From WHSW01 sp963769945 (lineage in GTDB: Bacteria > Actinomycetota > Thermoleophilia > Solirubrobacterales > 70-9), in contig CAVYOA010000016.1 in the NCBI GenBank assembly GCA_963769945.1, positions 62,001-126,000 on the forward strand: 64,000 nt of DNA, given 5' to 3'. Positions 45,647 through 54,623 of this stretch are shown one piece after another (the stretch's first letter is position 1; every line of letters begins with the position of its first letter). The position numbers and the translations under genes are program-made. Under the pieces are notes generated by a model. It ran no database searches, was not told the origin of the DNA, and saw only the letters and a program-made list of their open reading frames with translations.

Positions 45647-46582
45647 TCAGCTTCGTCTTCTCAACGCCTGAAGCGGCTCACGCACGTGGTAGCGAAGCCG
45701 CTCGCGGGCGTTGACGCGGTTTCGCGCCGCAAACGCGCGCACACCGCCTCGCAGGCGCAGGGGAATTTGATCGACGGGAACCTTGATCGCGACGTCGTCT
45801 CCGATCAGCAGGCGACGCAGCAACTGCGAATAGACGCCGTGATGAGTCTCCTCGAGCCAGGGCTTGACCAGCCAGTGATGAAGGACGTAGGGATCGGGGC
45901 CCGGGCTCTTGCAGCGAAGGGTGCGCTCGTCGACGACGCGGAGGCCGGTGAAAGGAGGGAGTGGTGCCAGTCGCTGATCGAGCGCGAGCACTTGGTCGGG
46001 CTGCATGCGAGCCGCGAGGATCGCGTTGAGCACGTCCTGGTCGGCGTAAAGGAACGGATAGGACGTGAACCGGCGCTCGCGCCAGTAGGTGCGATCGAAG
46101 TCGATTCGTCGCTGGAGGTCGCCCAGCAGTTGCAGCACCTCGCTGCCCTTGTGGCGATCGATGACGAGCAGGCCAAAGCTCAGGTAGCGATGGCGTTGCA
46201 ACGGCCCCAGCTCGAGCAGTTCTCCCCACTCGGGCAGATGACGGTCGATGACGTCCTCGAAACCGACGACGCGTCCGCTGCGGGCCTCGGCGATCGGCTC
46301 GTGCAGTGCGCGCGTCACGATCATGTCGGCATCGATCAAGACCATGACCTCGGCGGGCTCGGCGAGCGGAGCAATCGTCTTCAGCATCGTCGGCGGTGCT
46401 TGGGCAGGCGCGGCTAGAACCGTCGCCTCCGCGGACAGGAGCTTGCGCTGGTCGGGTGCCAGACCGCAATCGAGCACGTAGACGGGCTCGTCGTGGCCGA
46501 CCAGCCGCAGCGAGTTGATCAGCCCGACCGCGCCGAGAAAGTAACGATCGTCGGCGACGCAGTAGAAGGCGGTCTCGTTCAC
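45647..46582 (-). CDS. GT8-like glycosyltransferase, array copy 6
   Basis: 311 residues, intact. TAFYCVADDRYFLGAVGLIN, EPVYVLDCGLAPDQRKLLSA, metal site VMVLIDADMIVTRALHEPI, HRYLSFGLLVIDRHKGSEVL, FLYADQDVLNAILAARMQP, PYVLHHWLVKPWLEETHHG and a helical tail (RVNARERLRYHVREPLQALR). The segment normally reading YVSSGLV is YLSFGLLV, a change at the acceptor-side Ser. ATG 46582 overlaps the stop of the two-domain gene; the stop lies 4 bases before copy 5. Confidence 0.88.
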   Translation of the reverse strand: MNETAFYCVADDRYFLGAVGLINSLRLVGHDEPVYVLDCGLAPDQRKLLSAEATVLAAPAQAPPTMLKTIAPLAEPAEVMVLIDADMIVTRALHEPIAEARSGRVVGFEDVIDRHLPEWGELLELGPLQRHRYLSFGLLVIDRHKGSEVLQLLGDLQRRIDFDRTYWRERRFTSYPFLYADQDVLNAILAARMQPDQVLALDQRLAPLPPFTGLRVVDERTLRCKSPGPDPYVLHHWLVKPWLEETHHGVYSQLLRRLLIGDDVAIKVPVDQIPLRLRGGVRAFAARNRVNARERLRYHVREPLQALRRRS

Positions 46583-48471
46583 CGGTCTCTTCCGGAGCCG
46601 AGGCGGGTCGCGAGCGGCTCGCGCACGCGGTAGCGAAACGCCTCGCGCAGGTTGGTCCGCTCGCGCGCTGCGAACGAGCGCAGGCCGCTGCGAAAGCGGA
46701 GCGGCAGCTCATGCCGCGGGACGCGGATCGCGACGTCGTCGCCGATCAGCAGCCGTCGAAGCATTCGCGAGTAGACGCCGTGAGCCGTCGGTTCCAGCCA
46801 CGGCTTGACGACGTGGTGATGAACCAGCAGCGGCTCCGTGCCGTCCTCATAGGCACACCTGAGAGTGTTCACATCGATCAGGCTCAACCCTTCGAACGGA
46901 GGCGTCGGCGCCAGGCGTGCGTCAAGGACCTCGACGGGCCGCGGCGGTTGCTCGGTTGCGAGGATCGCGTTGAAGAGATCCTGGTCGGCGAACGTGAACG
47001 CGTAGCCGGCCACGTCTCGGCGCCAGTAGGTGAGCTCGAAGTCGACCAGCCCGCGCAGCTCGTGCAGGCGAGCGAGGACGTCCGTCGCCGAGTCGCCGGC
47101 AACGATGGCCGCCGTGCTCAGATACGGGCCTCGGCGCGCCGGGTGTGCGGCGCCGATCGACGCGCCCCAGCCCTTGACGAAGCGATCGTCGCGATTGCGA
47201 AAAGCGACCAGCGAGCCGCCGCTCGCGGATTCGAGCAGCGGCGCGAGCGAACGGGTGGCGATCATGTCGGCGTCGAGCAGCGCCATCGTCGGCGATGGGT
47301 GAGCCAGCGGCGCCACGGTCTTCAAGAGCCACGGAGGAGCGTCGCTCTCGTTGGCCACGACGTCGGCCTGCGTGGCGATCAGCTGGCGCTGGGCGCGTGT
47401 CAGGCCGCAGTCGAGGACGTAGATCGGCTCCGCGTGACCGAGCAGCCGCAGTGAGTTGATCAGCCCAACGGCGCCGAGAAAATAGCGCTCGTCGGCGACC
47501 GTGTAGAAGGCCGCCCGCGAGCCCCCGCGCTGTTTCGGTGGCGAAGCCGGCGTGGAGCTCAGGCCCGGGTCGCCGAGCCGCCAGCGGATCTGCTGGCGAG
47601 CCTTCACACGTTGACGTTCGGCGAACCCCAGCGGGCTCTTGCGCAAGCTGAGCGGGATCGAGTCGGCCGGAAGCGAGATCGCGACGTCCGGTCCCCCGAG
47701 GGCACGCCGAAGCAGGCGCGAGTAGACACCGTCGTAGATCGGTTCCAGCCACGGTTTGAACGGGAGCGACCCGTGCACGAGGTAGGGCTCGGTGCCGTCG
47801 CTGTAGGCACAGCGCAGGTGCCGCTCGTCGGTCACTCGCAATCCCTCGAACGGGGGCATAGGCGCAAGGCGCGCACTGAGGGCCACGATCTGCTCAGGGG
47901 CCACCCTGGAGGCGAGAATCGCGTTGAGCACGTCCTGGTCGGCGTACATGAGCTCGTAGTCGTGGTCCTTGTCGCCGAAGTAGCCGCGCTCGAAGCGCAC
48001 TCGCCGTTGGCGGTCCTCGAGCAGCGTCAGCACCTGCGCGCCGACGGGATCGCCCATTGCCACAAAGCCCGAGCAGAGATAGCTCTGGCGGCGCAGCTCG
48101 CCCAGGTCCAGCAGCTCACCCCAGGCCGCGACGAAGCGGTCGACGGGATTCTCGAAGGCGACCACGTTGCCCTGGGCCGCGCGCTCGAGCAGCGGCGTCA
48201 GCCGGCGAGTGACGATCATGTCGGCGTCGATCAGGACCGTGGTCGAGGCGGGATGGCGAAGCGGAGCCTCGGTCTTGAGCGTGTACGGCTCACGTTCGGG
48301 CGGCGCCGCGACCACCGTCGCCTGCGACGCGAGCAGCTCTCGCTGCGGCTCGGTCAGCCCGCAGTCGAGCACGTAGATCGGTTCGTCGTGTCCGACCAGG
48401 CGCAGCGAGTTGATCAACCCCACGGCGCCGTGGAAGTAGACCGAGCTCGAAACGCAGAAGAATGCGGTCAT
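46579..48471 (-). CDS. Two-domain GT8-like glycosyltransferase, array copies 7 and 8
   Basis: 630 residues holding two full copies head to tail. Domain 1 (1 to about 315) has FFCVSSSVYFHGAVGLINSL, TVLIDADMIVTRRLTPLL, LMYADQDVLNAILASRVAP and GSLPFKPWLEPIYDGVYSR. The linker is Pro/Ser-rich (SSTPASPPKQRGGSR). Domain 2 (about 330-630) has AAFYTVADERYFLGAVGLIN, MALLDADMIATRSLAPLL, FTFADQDLFNAILATEQPP and VVKPWLEPTAHGVYSR. In domain 2 the SSGLV position reads STAAIVAGD. The linker argues for a real fusion rather than a lost stop. It is first in the array, with a promoter element 9 bases upstream, and probably adds two sugars. Confidence 0.87.
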   Translation of the reverse strand: MTAFFCVSSSVYFHGAVGLINSLRLVGHDEPIYVLDCGLTEPQRELLASQATVVAAPPEREPYTLKTEAPLRHPASTTVLIDADMIVTRRLTPLLERAAQGNVVAFENPVDRFVAAWGELLDLGELRRQSYLCSGFVAMGDPVGAQVLTLLEDRQRRVRFERGYFGDKDHDYELMYADQDVLNAILASRVAPEQIVALSARLAPMPPFEGLRVTDERHLRCAYSDGTEPYLVHGSLPFKPWLEPIYDGVYSRLLRRALGGPDVAISLPADSIPLSLRKSPLGFAERQRVKARQQIRWRLGDPGLSSTPASPPKQRGGSRAAFYTVADERYFLGAVGLINSLRLLGHAEPIYVLDCGLTRAQRQLIATQADVVANESDAPPWLLKTVAPLAHPSPTMALLDADMIATRSLAPLLESASGGSLVAFRNRDDRFVKGWGASIGAAHPARRGPYLSTAAIVAGDSATDVLARLHELRGLVDFELTYWRRDVAGYAFTFADQDLFNAILATEQPPRPVEVLDARLAPTPPFEGLSLIDVNTLRCAYEDGTEPLLVHHHVVKPWLEPTAHGVYSRMLRRLLIGDDVAIRVPRHELPLRFRSGLRSFAARERTNLREAFRYRVREPLATRLGSGRDR

Positions 48472-48480
48472 CTCGGCCGA

Positions 48481-48486
48481 AGACTA
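48481..48486 (-). promoter_or_regulatory. -10 element of the GT8-like array
   Basis: TAGTCT lies 9 bases upstream of ATG 48471, in the 29-base gap after the membrane-protein gene. There is no ribosome site. It marks a likely start of the array transcript. Confidence 0.45.
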
Positions 48487-48500
48487 GGCCCGAAACGGCA

Positions 48501-50393
48501 TCATGGCCGCACCGGCATTGCATAGAAGTCGACCGTGATCTCGTCGCCGGCGGCTTGGCCGTCGAGCAGGAAGGTGACCTCTGCGGCGTTGGGGGCCAGC
48601 GCGAACGGCTCCGGGAAGTCGATCTCGGGTGGTGCGCCGAAGATCAGCCCGTCCTCGGCGGTTCCCGTGACGAAGTTCCAGGCGCGGCCACCGTCGAACC
48701 GAACCTGCCGGATCTCGGGCCAGGCGAGCGTGCTTGCCAACGCTCGCAGTCCGTCGTCTTCGACGCCGGTCACGCGGCCGAAGACGACCGTGCCCCGCGG
48801 GGTCGGTGGGATCGCGATCGGCGCCCCGTAGGTCGCCCGCGCACTTGCAAGCGCTCTCGGCTCGCCGCAGCGGTTCGCGACCCGGCCCAAAACCTGCCAT
48901 TGGTCGGTGGTGTGGAGGGCGCGAAAGTTGCACAGCATCGCGAGCATCGCCGCCGGTGACTCGTAGCCGGGAAAACGGCCGAGCGCGTCGATGTTCTGTC
49001 GCAGGATTCGCCGCGGACCGGAGGCGGCCGACGCGACCGCGTCGGCGTTGCGCTGATCAAGCGACGCATTCCAAGCCACGTAGGGCTGAAACACAGGCAG
49101 CGGGCGCCAGTCAAGGTCATGGGCCCAGACCACTGCGGTCTCGGATGGGTCGATGTGGACCGGGCGACCCTCGAGCAGTGCCAGCGTGCGTGGGTCGAGT
49201 CCGTAAGCCGCGATCGCGCCGGCCCGCGCATCGGAGATCGCCTGTTCGAGCCGGCCGCTGTCGACGAGGCGAGCCACGGTGTCCGCGCCGCTGACCAGGT
49301 TCTCGACCGGGTTGCTCAGCGGATAGCCCGGCACGCGTGTGGTAAATGCTGCTGCGATCATCGCCGCCGCCGCCGCGACGGTCAGCCAGCGAACGGCGGC
49401 CCCGGGTGGCCACACGAGCACGAGGCACATGCCGAGAAGCGTGGTGTAGAAGACGGCCATGTGGTAGGGGTCGTGAGAGATGTAGCCACCTTTCGCGCCC
49501 GTGTAGGCCACGACCGCGAAAATCGCGCCAATCGCGCCGCGCCGCTTCGCATCCATGCCTCGGGTCGCGATCCACGTGAGGGCGCCCACGGTCGCCACCA
49601 GGACCGGGCCCAGCCAGTAGTCGTAGGCGCGAACCTCCCAGTCCAGCCGCGCCCCGGATGTGTAGCCGGAGATGACGTCGAGGCTGCTCGAGAGATAGGG
49701 ACCGACGTCGTCGATCCCCTGACCGGCCGCGAACCACAGCGCCGCGGCCGCGAACACGAAGCCGGCAGCGACGGTGCCGAGGTTGCGCCAGCGGCGCTCG
49801 TCGATGGCGAGCACCGTGAGCCCAACCATGCAGCCGACGATGATGCCGGTGTTGAGCTTGCCCAGGAGCTCGATCGCCGCGAACGGCCCACCGGCGTAGA
49901 CGACGACTCGAATTGCGATCGGCGGCGCGTCGCGCGATAGCGCCGCGACGCACCAGGTCAACGCGAGAATCACAACCGCCGCGTCGGCGCGGACGCCCAC
50001 TCCACTCTCGTCGCCGCGGGCGAACATCGCCGTTACCAGTGCCAGCGCGAGCGCCACCGCGAGCGGAAAATTTCGCCGCAGCGCCCAGACGAGGCTGGTG
50101 GCCAGCGCGAAGTGAAGCGCGATTCCGTAGCTGGCCGCCAAACGGGCCGTGTCGGCAAAGAACAGCTCATAGGACTTGAGAAAACCGAGCGGCCCGTAGG
50201 TGAAGATCACGTCGGAGCCGTGATCGAACCCACGCTGGGCAGCCAGGTTGAGACCCGCATGAAGGGAGATGTCGAGGCTGGGCGTCGTCAAAGCGACGAT
50301 GCCGCCGCCCCAGGTGAGCGCGAAGACGCAGAAGCCGAGAAACCAAGTCGACGAGGCGGCCGCTCGCAGCGCGGTTGGGACGCGAGACGACAT
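48501..50393 (-). CDS. Large membrane protein with C-terminal outer domain, possible GT-C enzyme
   Basis: 630 residues. About ten hydrophobic spans lie in the first 370 residues (LGFCVFALTWGGGIVALTTP, GKLNTGIIVGCMVGLTVLAI, VRWLTVAAAAAMIAAAFTTR). A hydrophilic domain of about 250 residues follows (VHIDPSETAVVWAHDLDWRP, FGRVTGVEDDGLRALASTL). No recognised catalytic motif was found; SLDISLHAGL after the first span could be an acidic GT-C loop. Operon position next to a GT39-like enzyme suggests a role in outer-face glycan assembly or polymerisation. Function not assigned. It overlaps the preceding gene by one base. Confidence 0.7.
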   Translation of the reverse strand: MSSRVPTALRAAASSTWFLGFCVFALTWGGGIVALTTPSLDISLHAGLNLAAQRGFDHGSDVIFTYGPLGFLKSYELFFADTARLAASYGIALHFALATSLVWALRRNFPLAVALALALVTAMFARGDESGVGVRADAAVVILALTWCVAALSRDAPPIAIRVVVYAGGPFAAIELLGKLNTGIIVGCMVGLTVLAIDERRWRNLGTVAAGFVFAAAALWFAAGQGIDDVGPYLSSSLDVISGYTSGARLDWEVRAYDYWLGPVLVATVGALTWIATRGMDAKRRGAIGAIFAVVAYTGAKGGYISHDPYHMAVFYTTLLGMCLVLVWPPGAAVRWLTVAAAAAMIAAAFTTRVPGYPLSNPVENLVSGADTVARLVDSGRLEQAISDARAGAIAAYGLDPRTLALLEGRPVHIDPSETAVVWAHDLDWRPLPVFQPYVAWNASLDQRNADAVASAASGPRRILRQNIDALGRFPGYESPAAMLAMLCNFRALHTTDQWQVLGRVANRCGEPRALASARATYGAPIAIPPTPRGTVVFGRVTGVEDDGLRALASTLAWPEIRQVRFDGGRAWNFVTGTAEDGLIFGAPPEIDFPEPFALAPNAAEVTFLLDGQAAGDEITVDFYAMPVRP

Positions 50394-51895
50394 CAGCCCG
50401 CAGGATCCTGGGCAAAGACACGCGGCGTCAGAAGCTCCACCGGGCGCGGGACTTCGGTGGGGCTCTGGGCGACGAACGTCTCATAGTCGAAGAACTCGGT
50501 GGCACCCTCCGACTCTGGCTCGAACCCGGGCGGAACCTCGAACTGCGGCGGCGGCTCGACGTCGGCGCCGCCGCAGGTCGCGATCCAAAAGCACAAGCCG
50601 ATCGCGAAGTCATCGACGGTGCGAGGCGTGATCACGATCAGCTCCGCCGTCGCCAGCTCGGCGTCGGCGGCGACGCTGGATCCCTCCAGGTACTCGACGA
50701 GCGGCAGGCTGAAGCCGCTGTTGGAGACGATCAGGCGCGGCTGGGTCGCCGGCGGCAGGGCCGATGCGAGCTCGGGATATTGCGGTCGCTGGGCAGCGGG
50801 GGTCAGTGCCGTCCACAGGGTCAGGCCGAGCCCGACGGTTGCGAGCGCGCCGACCGTGACCGCTCCTGCTCGCTTCGCACCCGGGGCGGCCAATGCCCCT
50901 GCGATCGCGATCGCTGCCGGTGGCCACAACCCGAGCAGGTTTCTGCTGAGGATGTAGTCGGCACCCGCAACGGCGGCGATCAACAACACGATGAAGCCGC
51001 CGAGGGCGACGCTCCCCGCGATCAGAGCGCCCGTGCGTGTGGCCGAGTCGGCGCGAAACAGGGCGTAGGTCACCGCGACAACGGCAAGGCAGCCGGCCGT
51101 GATCGCGATCGCAGAGTTTGGGCTCTCGAGCCCGACGAGGAAGTGCTGGGGGACCTGGGCCAGTCGCCCGCCCAGGTCGTAGTTATCGATCCAGCTTCCT
51201 CGGCCACTCTGGCTCGCAAGCAAGGGCGCCAGAGCGAGGCCCGTGACGGCGATCGGCGCCATCGCCAGCCCGGTGTCAAACAGCCGGCCACGCCGGCGCG
51301 CCAGCAGCCACCCTGCCTCGGCGACGATGACGAAGATTATGAAGTAGTGGTTGGTCAGGGCCACGGCGCAGACGACGGCCCATGTCCACAGCCATCGGTG
51401 GCCGTCTTCGGTGAGTGCCTTCGCGAAGCACAAGAACGTGAGCGCGCTCAGCAGCACGAGTAGCTCGTAGTTGCGGGCCTCCTGGGAGTACCAGATCAAG
51501 ATCGGGCTGAAGGCGGCAAGGCCTGCGGCGAACAGGCCCGCGCGCCGCGAGAAAAGCTCTTTGGCAGCGAGATAGACGACTGGGATCACCGCGGTGCCGA
51601 CCACGGCCGAAAGCGAGCGGATGGCGATGTCGCTCGAGCCGAACAGGCGCTCCCATGTTGCCGCCAGCAAGTAGTAGAGCGCTGGATTGGACTCGCCGGC
51701 CTGAACTCCGCTGAGCAGGTCGACGAACCCAAGCCGGGCCAAGTCCACAGTCACGACCTCGTCGAGCCAGAGCCCCTGGACGTCCAGCGTGCTGAACCGG
51801 ACCAGCGCACCCGCGACAACGATCAGCGGTAATGCCCAGCGGCTGGCACTCGCGTCTGGGGACACTCGCCGGGGCCCGCCTAGATCCACGTTCAC
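50393..51895 (-). CDS. GT39 (PMT_2)-family membrane glycosyltransferase
   Basis: 500 residues with about eleven spans. The catalytic first loop is LWLDEVVTVDLARLGFVDLL, with the Asp-Glu pair of GT-C enzymes, followed by AGESNPALYYLLAATWERLF. A further family motif is LIWYSQEARNYELLVLLSAL, the QEARxY loop. The last part (about 370-500) is a small outer domain. It should transfer a sugar from a polyprenyl-phosphate donor to a lipid-linked glycan or protein. The GT2 at 51892, coupled by a 4-base overlap, could make that donor. Start ATG 51895. Confidence 0.87.
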   Translation of the reverse strand: MNVDLGGPRRVSPDASASRWALPLIVVAGALVRFSTLDVQGLWLDEVVTVDLARLGFVDLLSGVQAGESNPALYYLLAATWERLFGSSDIAIRSLSAVVGTAVIPVVYLAAKELFSRRAGLFAAGLAAFSPILIWYSQEARNYELLVLLSALTFLCFAKALTEDGHRWLWTWAVVCAVALTNHYFIIFVIVAEAGWLLARRRGRLFDTGLAMAPIAVTGLALAPLLASQSGRGSWIDNYDLGGRLAQVPQHFLVGLESPNSAIAITAGCLAVVAVTYALFRADSATRTGALIAGSVALGGFIVLLIAAVAGADYILSRNLLGLWPPAAIAIAGALAAPGAKRAGAVTVGALATVGLGLTLWTALTPAAQRPQYPELASALPPATQPRLIVSNSGFSLPLVEYLEGSSVAADAELATAELIVITPRTVDDFAIGLCFWIATCGGADVEPPPQFEVPPGFEPESEGATEFFDYETFVAQSPTEVPRPVELLTPRVFAQDPAG

Positions 51896-52674
51896 GGGCA
51901 GAACTTGCGCGAGCGGACGACCCGGTGTCGGTGCAGGAGCAGTCTCGCTGCCATCCAGAGCGTCTTCAGGCCGTACACGACCCCGGGCTTGAACGTGACC
52001 GAGGACGCTTCGGGGAAGTAGCGGCTGCGCGCCGGCACCTCGACGATCCGAAACCCGAAGTGGACCGCCTGCATGATCATCTCCGAGTCGAAGCTGAAGT
52101 CGAGTGAGTTGCGAAGGAACGGGATCGTCAGCAGTAGCTCGCGCGAGTAGGCGCGATAGCCGGTGTGCAGCTCGCTCAGATCGGTGCCCAAGACCCGGTT
52201 CTCGGTCACGGTGAGACAGCGGTTGGCGATGTACTTCCAGCGCGGCATACCGCCCGCGAGCGCAGCTCCCGGTTCGGCGAAGCGCGAGCCAAGCACCATG
52301 TCAGCCTCGCCGTCGATGATCGGCCGCGCCATCCGCGGCAGGATCTCGGGCTCGTACTGGCCGTCGGGGTGCAGCATGATGACGACGTCGGCGCCGCGCT
52401 GAAGCGCTTCCAGGTAGCAGGTCTTCTGGTTGCCGCCGTAGCCGACGTTGTGGGGATGCCAGATCAGGCGCACCGGCAGCGAGCGGACCACCTCGACGGT
52501 GTCATCGGTCGATTTGTCATCGACGAGGATCACCTCGTCGACCACGTCTGCCGGGATGCCGGCGACCGTGTCCGAAACCGTTCGGGCCGCGTTTCGGGCG
52601 GGCATCACGACGACTATCTTCGGCGCGCCTGTCGGCTGCGTTGGGCGTGTGGGCTGCTCTGAGTGCGTGGTCAT
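51892..52674 (-). CDS. GT2 polyprenyl-phosphate sugar synthase (DPM1-like)
   Basis: 260 residues, no membrane spans. KIVVVMPARNAARTVSDTVA, VDEVILVDDKSTDDTVEVV, HNVGYGGNQKTCYLEAL, VIMLHPDGQYEPEILPRM (metal site HPDGQ) and GTDLSELHTGYRAYSRELL are the marks of soluble dolichyl/polyprenyl-phosphate glucose or mannose synthases. The product would be a lipid-linked hexose used by the GT39 enzyme encoded directly downstream (50393). Residues 1-17 are a Pro/Thr-rich leader. ATG 52674. The 96 bases upstream, to the FkbM gene, hold nothing recognisable. Confidence 0.92.
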   Translation of the reverse strand: MTTHSEQPTRPTQPTGAPKIVVVMPARNAARTVSDTVAGIPADVVDEVILVDDKSTDDTVEVVRSLPVRLIWHPHNVGYGGNQKTCYLEALQRGADVVIMLHPDGQYEPEILPRMARPIIDGEADMVLGSRFAEPGAALAGGMPRWKYIANRCLTVTENRVLGTDLSELHTGYRAYSRELLLTIPFLRNSLDFSFDSEMIMQAVHFGFRIVEVPARSRYFPEASSVTFKPGVVYGLKTLWMAARLLLHRHRVVRSRKFCP

Positions 52675-52770
52675 CTGCCGAGAGTCTGTCCACTACGGGC
52701 GCGTCATGCGCCTGCCCGTTCCGCCTCCGGCCGCGGGGGCCGGGTTATTTCCTCAAACGCCTTGATGATC

Positions 52771-53553
52771 TCAGCCGGCGTAGATCGAGTCGGCGGCGAC
52801 GGCGGGGCGCAAACGGCGCCAGGTTCGTGTCAGCGCATCGTCGACCTTCGTGTCGAGACACCAGGTATCACGCCGTTCAGCGAGCGTCTCGTATCCGTGG
52901 TGCTCGAGTAGCTGTCGACACTCCTCGCGATCGCGAGGTGAGAGCAGCAGATGCTCGTAGCCAAGCAGCCGCGGCCGGAGCAGTTCGAGGTCGAGTTGCT
53001 TGACGATCTCGAAATCGAAGCCCTCGACGTCGACGATCAGGAGGTCGATCTCGACGACCCCGTGGCGCTCGCAAAGGGAATCGAAGCGCATGCACGGAAC
53101 CTCCGTGCGGGTGATCTGCCGATGCTCTTCGGGGACGAAGATGGCAGCGCTCGTTTCGATCGCCTCGGCGGACAGCGAGCCGAACACGTCGAGCCTCTCG
53201 CGGGCGTCGGCTTCCACCCGATCGAGCGTGAAGAAGGGCACGTGACCATCGTGGTCAGCAATCGCGACGTTGACGAGTGTGATCCGGTCCCCGGCGACGG
53301 CGTAGTTGCGCTGCAGTCGTGCGAACGCCTCGGGAGCCGGCTCGACCAGGATCGCGCGCCAGTCGCCTTCGATCAACAATGACCCGATCGGGTCATGCTC
53401 GACGCCGTCGTTGGCTCCGATTTCGATCACGAACGCCCGCGGGTACTGATCGGCGAAAGCTCGCAGCAGCTTGGTTGCGGCCATGCGCCGCTCGAGCCGG
53501 CGCTGGCGCAGCGAACGCCATCGGGCGAGCACCTTGCCCGTCTCCAAACTCAC
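52771..53553 (-). CDS. FkbM-family methyltransferase
   Basis: 260 residues. SAM motif FVIEIGANDGVEHDPIG, LVEPAPEAFARLQRNYAV, the FkbM motif LLIVDVEGFDFEIVKQLDL, and RPRLLGYEHLLLSPRDRE. FkbM enzymes O-methylate sugars or polyketides and are frequent in surface-glycan loci. The N-terminal 40 residues are basic. Start ATG 53553, overlapping the stop of the upstream epimerase gene (53550). Its product probably caps or decorates the polymer. Confidence 0.92.
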   Translation of the reverse strand: MSLETGKVLARWRSLRQRRLERRMAATKLLRAFADQYPRAFVIEIGANDGVEHDPIGSLLIEGDWRAILVEPAPEAFARLQRNYAVAGDRITLVNVAIADHDGHVPFFTLDRVEADARERLDVFGSLSAEAIETSAAIFVPEEHRQITRTEVPCMRFDSLCERHGVVEIDLLIVDVEGFDFEIVKQLDLELLRPRLLGYEHLLLSPRDREECRQLLEHHGYETLAERRDTWCLDTKVDDALTRTWRRLRPAVAADSIYAG

Positions 53554-54623
53554 AGCGTCGTGTCTCCGAAACCAAGCGAGGCGGCCACCCGATCCGCCTC
53601 GGCCTCGAGCCAGGCATGGGTGTCGGCGAGGATCTCAGCCGGGCTGTGACGCGGGCGCCACTCGCTCGTGCGCTCGAGGTGCGCACAATCGGAGATGTAG
53701 ACGGGAACGTCGCCCGGGCGGCTCTCCTCGCTCGCCACGATCTCGACCTGATTGCCGGTGAGCTCACCACACAGCTCGGTCGTCTCCGCCAGGGAGAGGC
53801 TGCAGTCGAGCCCGCCACCGACATTGCCGCAGAAGCCGGCCCAACGCTCGGGCTCGGCGAGCTGCTCGAGGATCAGCGAGATCAGATCATCGACGTGCAG
53901 CAGGTCGCGCACCTGCTTACCCGCGCCGCCGTAGCCGATGTATGTAAGTGGGCGGCGAAAGTGATGGTGAAAGAGCCAAAAGCTGAACACGCCCTGGTCG
54001 ACCCGCCCCATCTGCCAGGGCCCGGCGATCACCCCGCAGCGGTTGATCGCGGTTGCGAGCTCGAAGTTGGCGGCGTACTCGGCGATCAGCAGCTCGGCCG
54101 CGAGCTTGGTCGCTCCATAGAGCGTCCGCGGCCCCTCGAGGGGAAACGACTCGCTGATGCCGGCCGACGATGCCCCCGGCACCGCCTGCTGATCGGCGAG
54201 CTCGAAGCGAGTTTCGGTGCTTCGAACATCGAGCGACCTGAGCGCTCCGTAGGGATAGACGCGGCTGGTCGAGAGGAAGATCAGCTGCGCCCGGTCGCGG
54301 CGCGCGAGCTCGAGGCAGTTGTATGCGCCGACCAGGTTCGTATCGAATGGATAGGTTGTGTCGCCGCTCATGCCCGCCAGCGCGGAGGGCTCGGCCGAGC
54401 ACTCGACGAGAGCGTCCACCGGGCCAACTTCGTCCAAAGCCTGCCGATCGCGAACGTCGCCGCGAGTGAACTGCACGCCGGCATCTCGCAGCCGATCGAG
54501 ATTCAGCTCCGATCCGCGCCGGTGCAGGTTGTCGTAGGCGACGACCTCGTGCTCGGCAGCGAGCGCGACACAGACGCTGGCGCCGACGAAGCCGGCGCCG
54601 CCTGTGACCAAGACGCGGCTCAA
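53550..54623 (-). CDS. NAD-dependent sugar epimerase/dehydratase (SDR family)
   Basis: 357 residues from TTG 54623, which overlaps the TGA of the upstream gene (TTGA). The frame is open far upstream, but that part is antisense to the next gene. The nucleotide motif is RVLVTGGAGFVGASVCVAL, then AYDNLHRRGSELNLDRL, the active-site Ser region FLSTSRVYPYG and the catalytic pair in LYGATKLAAELLIAEYA (Tyr-x-x-x-Lys). A later marker is GYGGAGKQVRDLLHVDDL. It acts on an NDP-sugar, most like CDP/UDP-sugar 2- or 4-epimerases. It forms a pair with the related gene at 54620. Confidence 0.87.
   Translation of the reverse strand: MSRVLVTGGAGFVGASVCVALAAEHEVVAYDNLHRRGSELNLDRLRDAGVQFTRGDVRDRQALDEVGPVDALVECSAEPSALAGMSGDTTYPFDTNLVGAYNCLELARRDRAQLIFLSTSRVYPYGALRSLDVRSTETRFELADQQAVPGASSAGISESFPLEGPRTLYGATKLAAELLIAEYAANFELATAINRCGVIAGPWQMGRVDQGVFSFWLFHHHFRRPLTYIGYGGAGKQVRDLLHVDDLISLILEQLAEPERWAGFCGNVGGGLDCSLSLAETTELCGELTGNQVEIVASEESRPGDVPVYISDCAHLERTSEWRPRHSPAEILADTHAWLEAEADRVAASLGFGDTTL

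Larger units (their letters stand above)
40872..48471 (-). repeat. Tandem array of eight GT8-like glycosyltransferase domains in seven genes
   Basis: Seven adjacent same-strand genes encode eight copies of one domain of about 300 residues. Each keeps the same blocks: an entry motif near FYCVADxRYFxGAVGLINSL, the pair EPIYVLDCGL, the metal site (L/V)(I/V/L)DxDM, a SSGLV-like segment, DQDxxNAIL and a late KPWLEP-like block. Genes overlap by 4 bases or are 4 bases apart. The copies are clearly diverged, so this is an old expansion rather than a recent repeat. Confidence 0.85.

Noticed and set aside
40872..48471. CRISPR-like or satellite DNA repeat
   Set aside because: The periodicity of about 950 bases comes from paralogous genes; repeats are protein-level, without identical spacers or short direct repeats.
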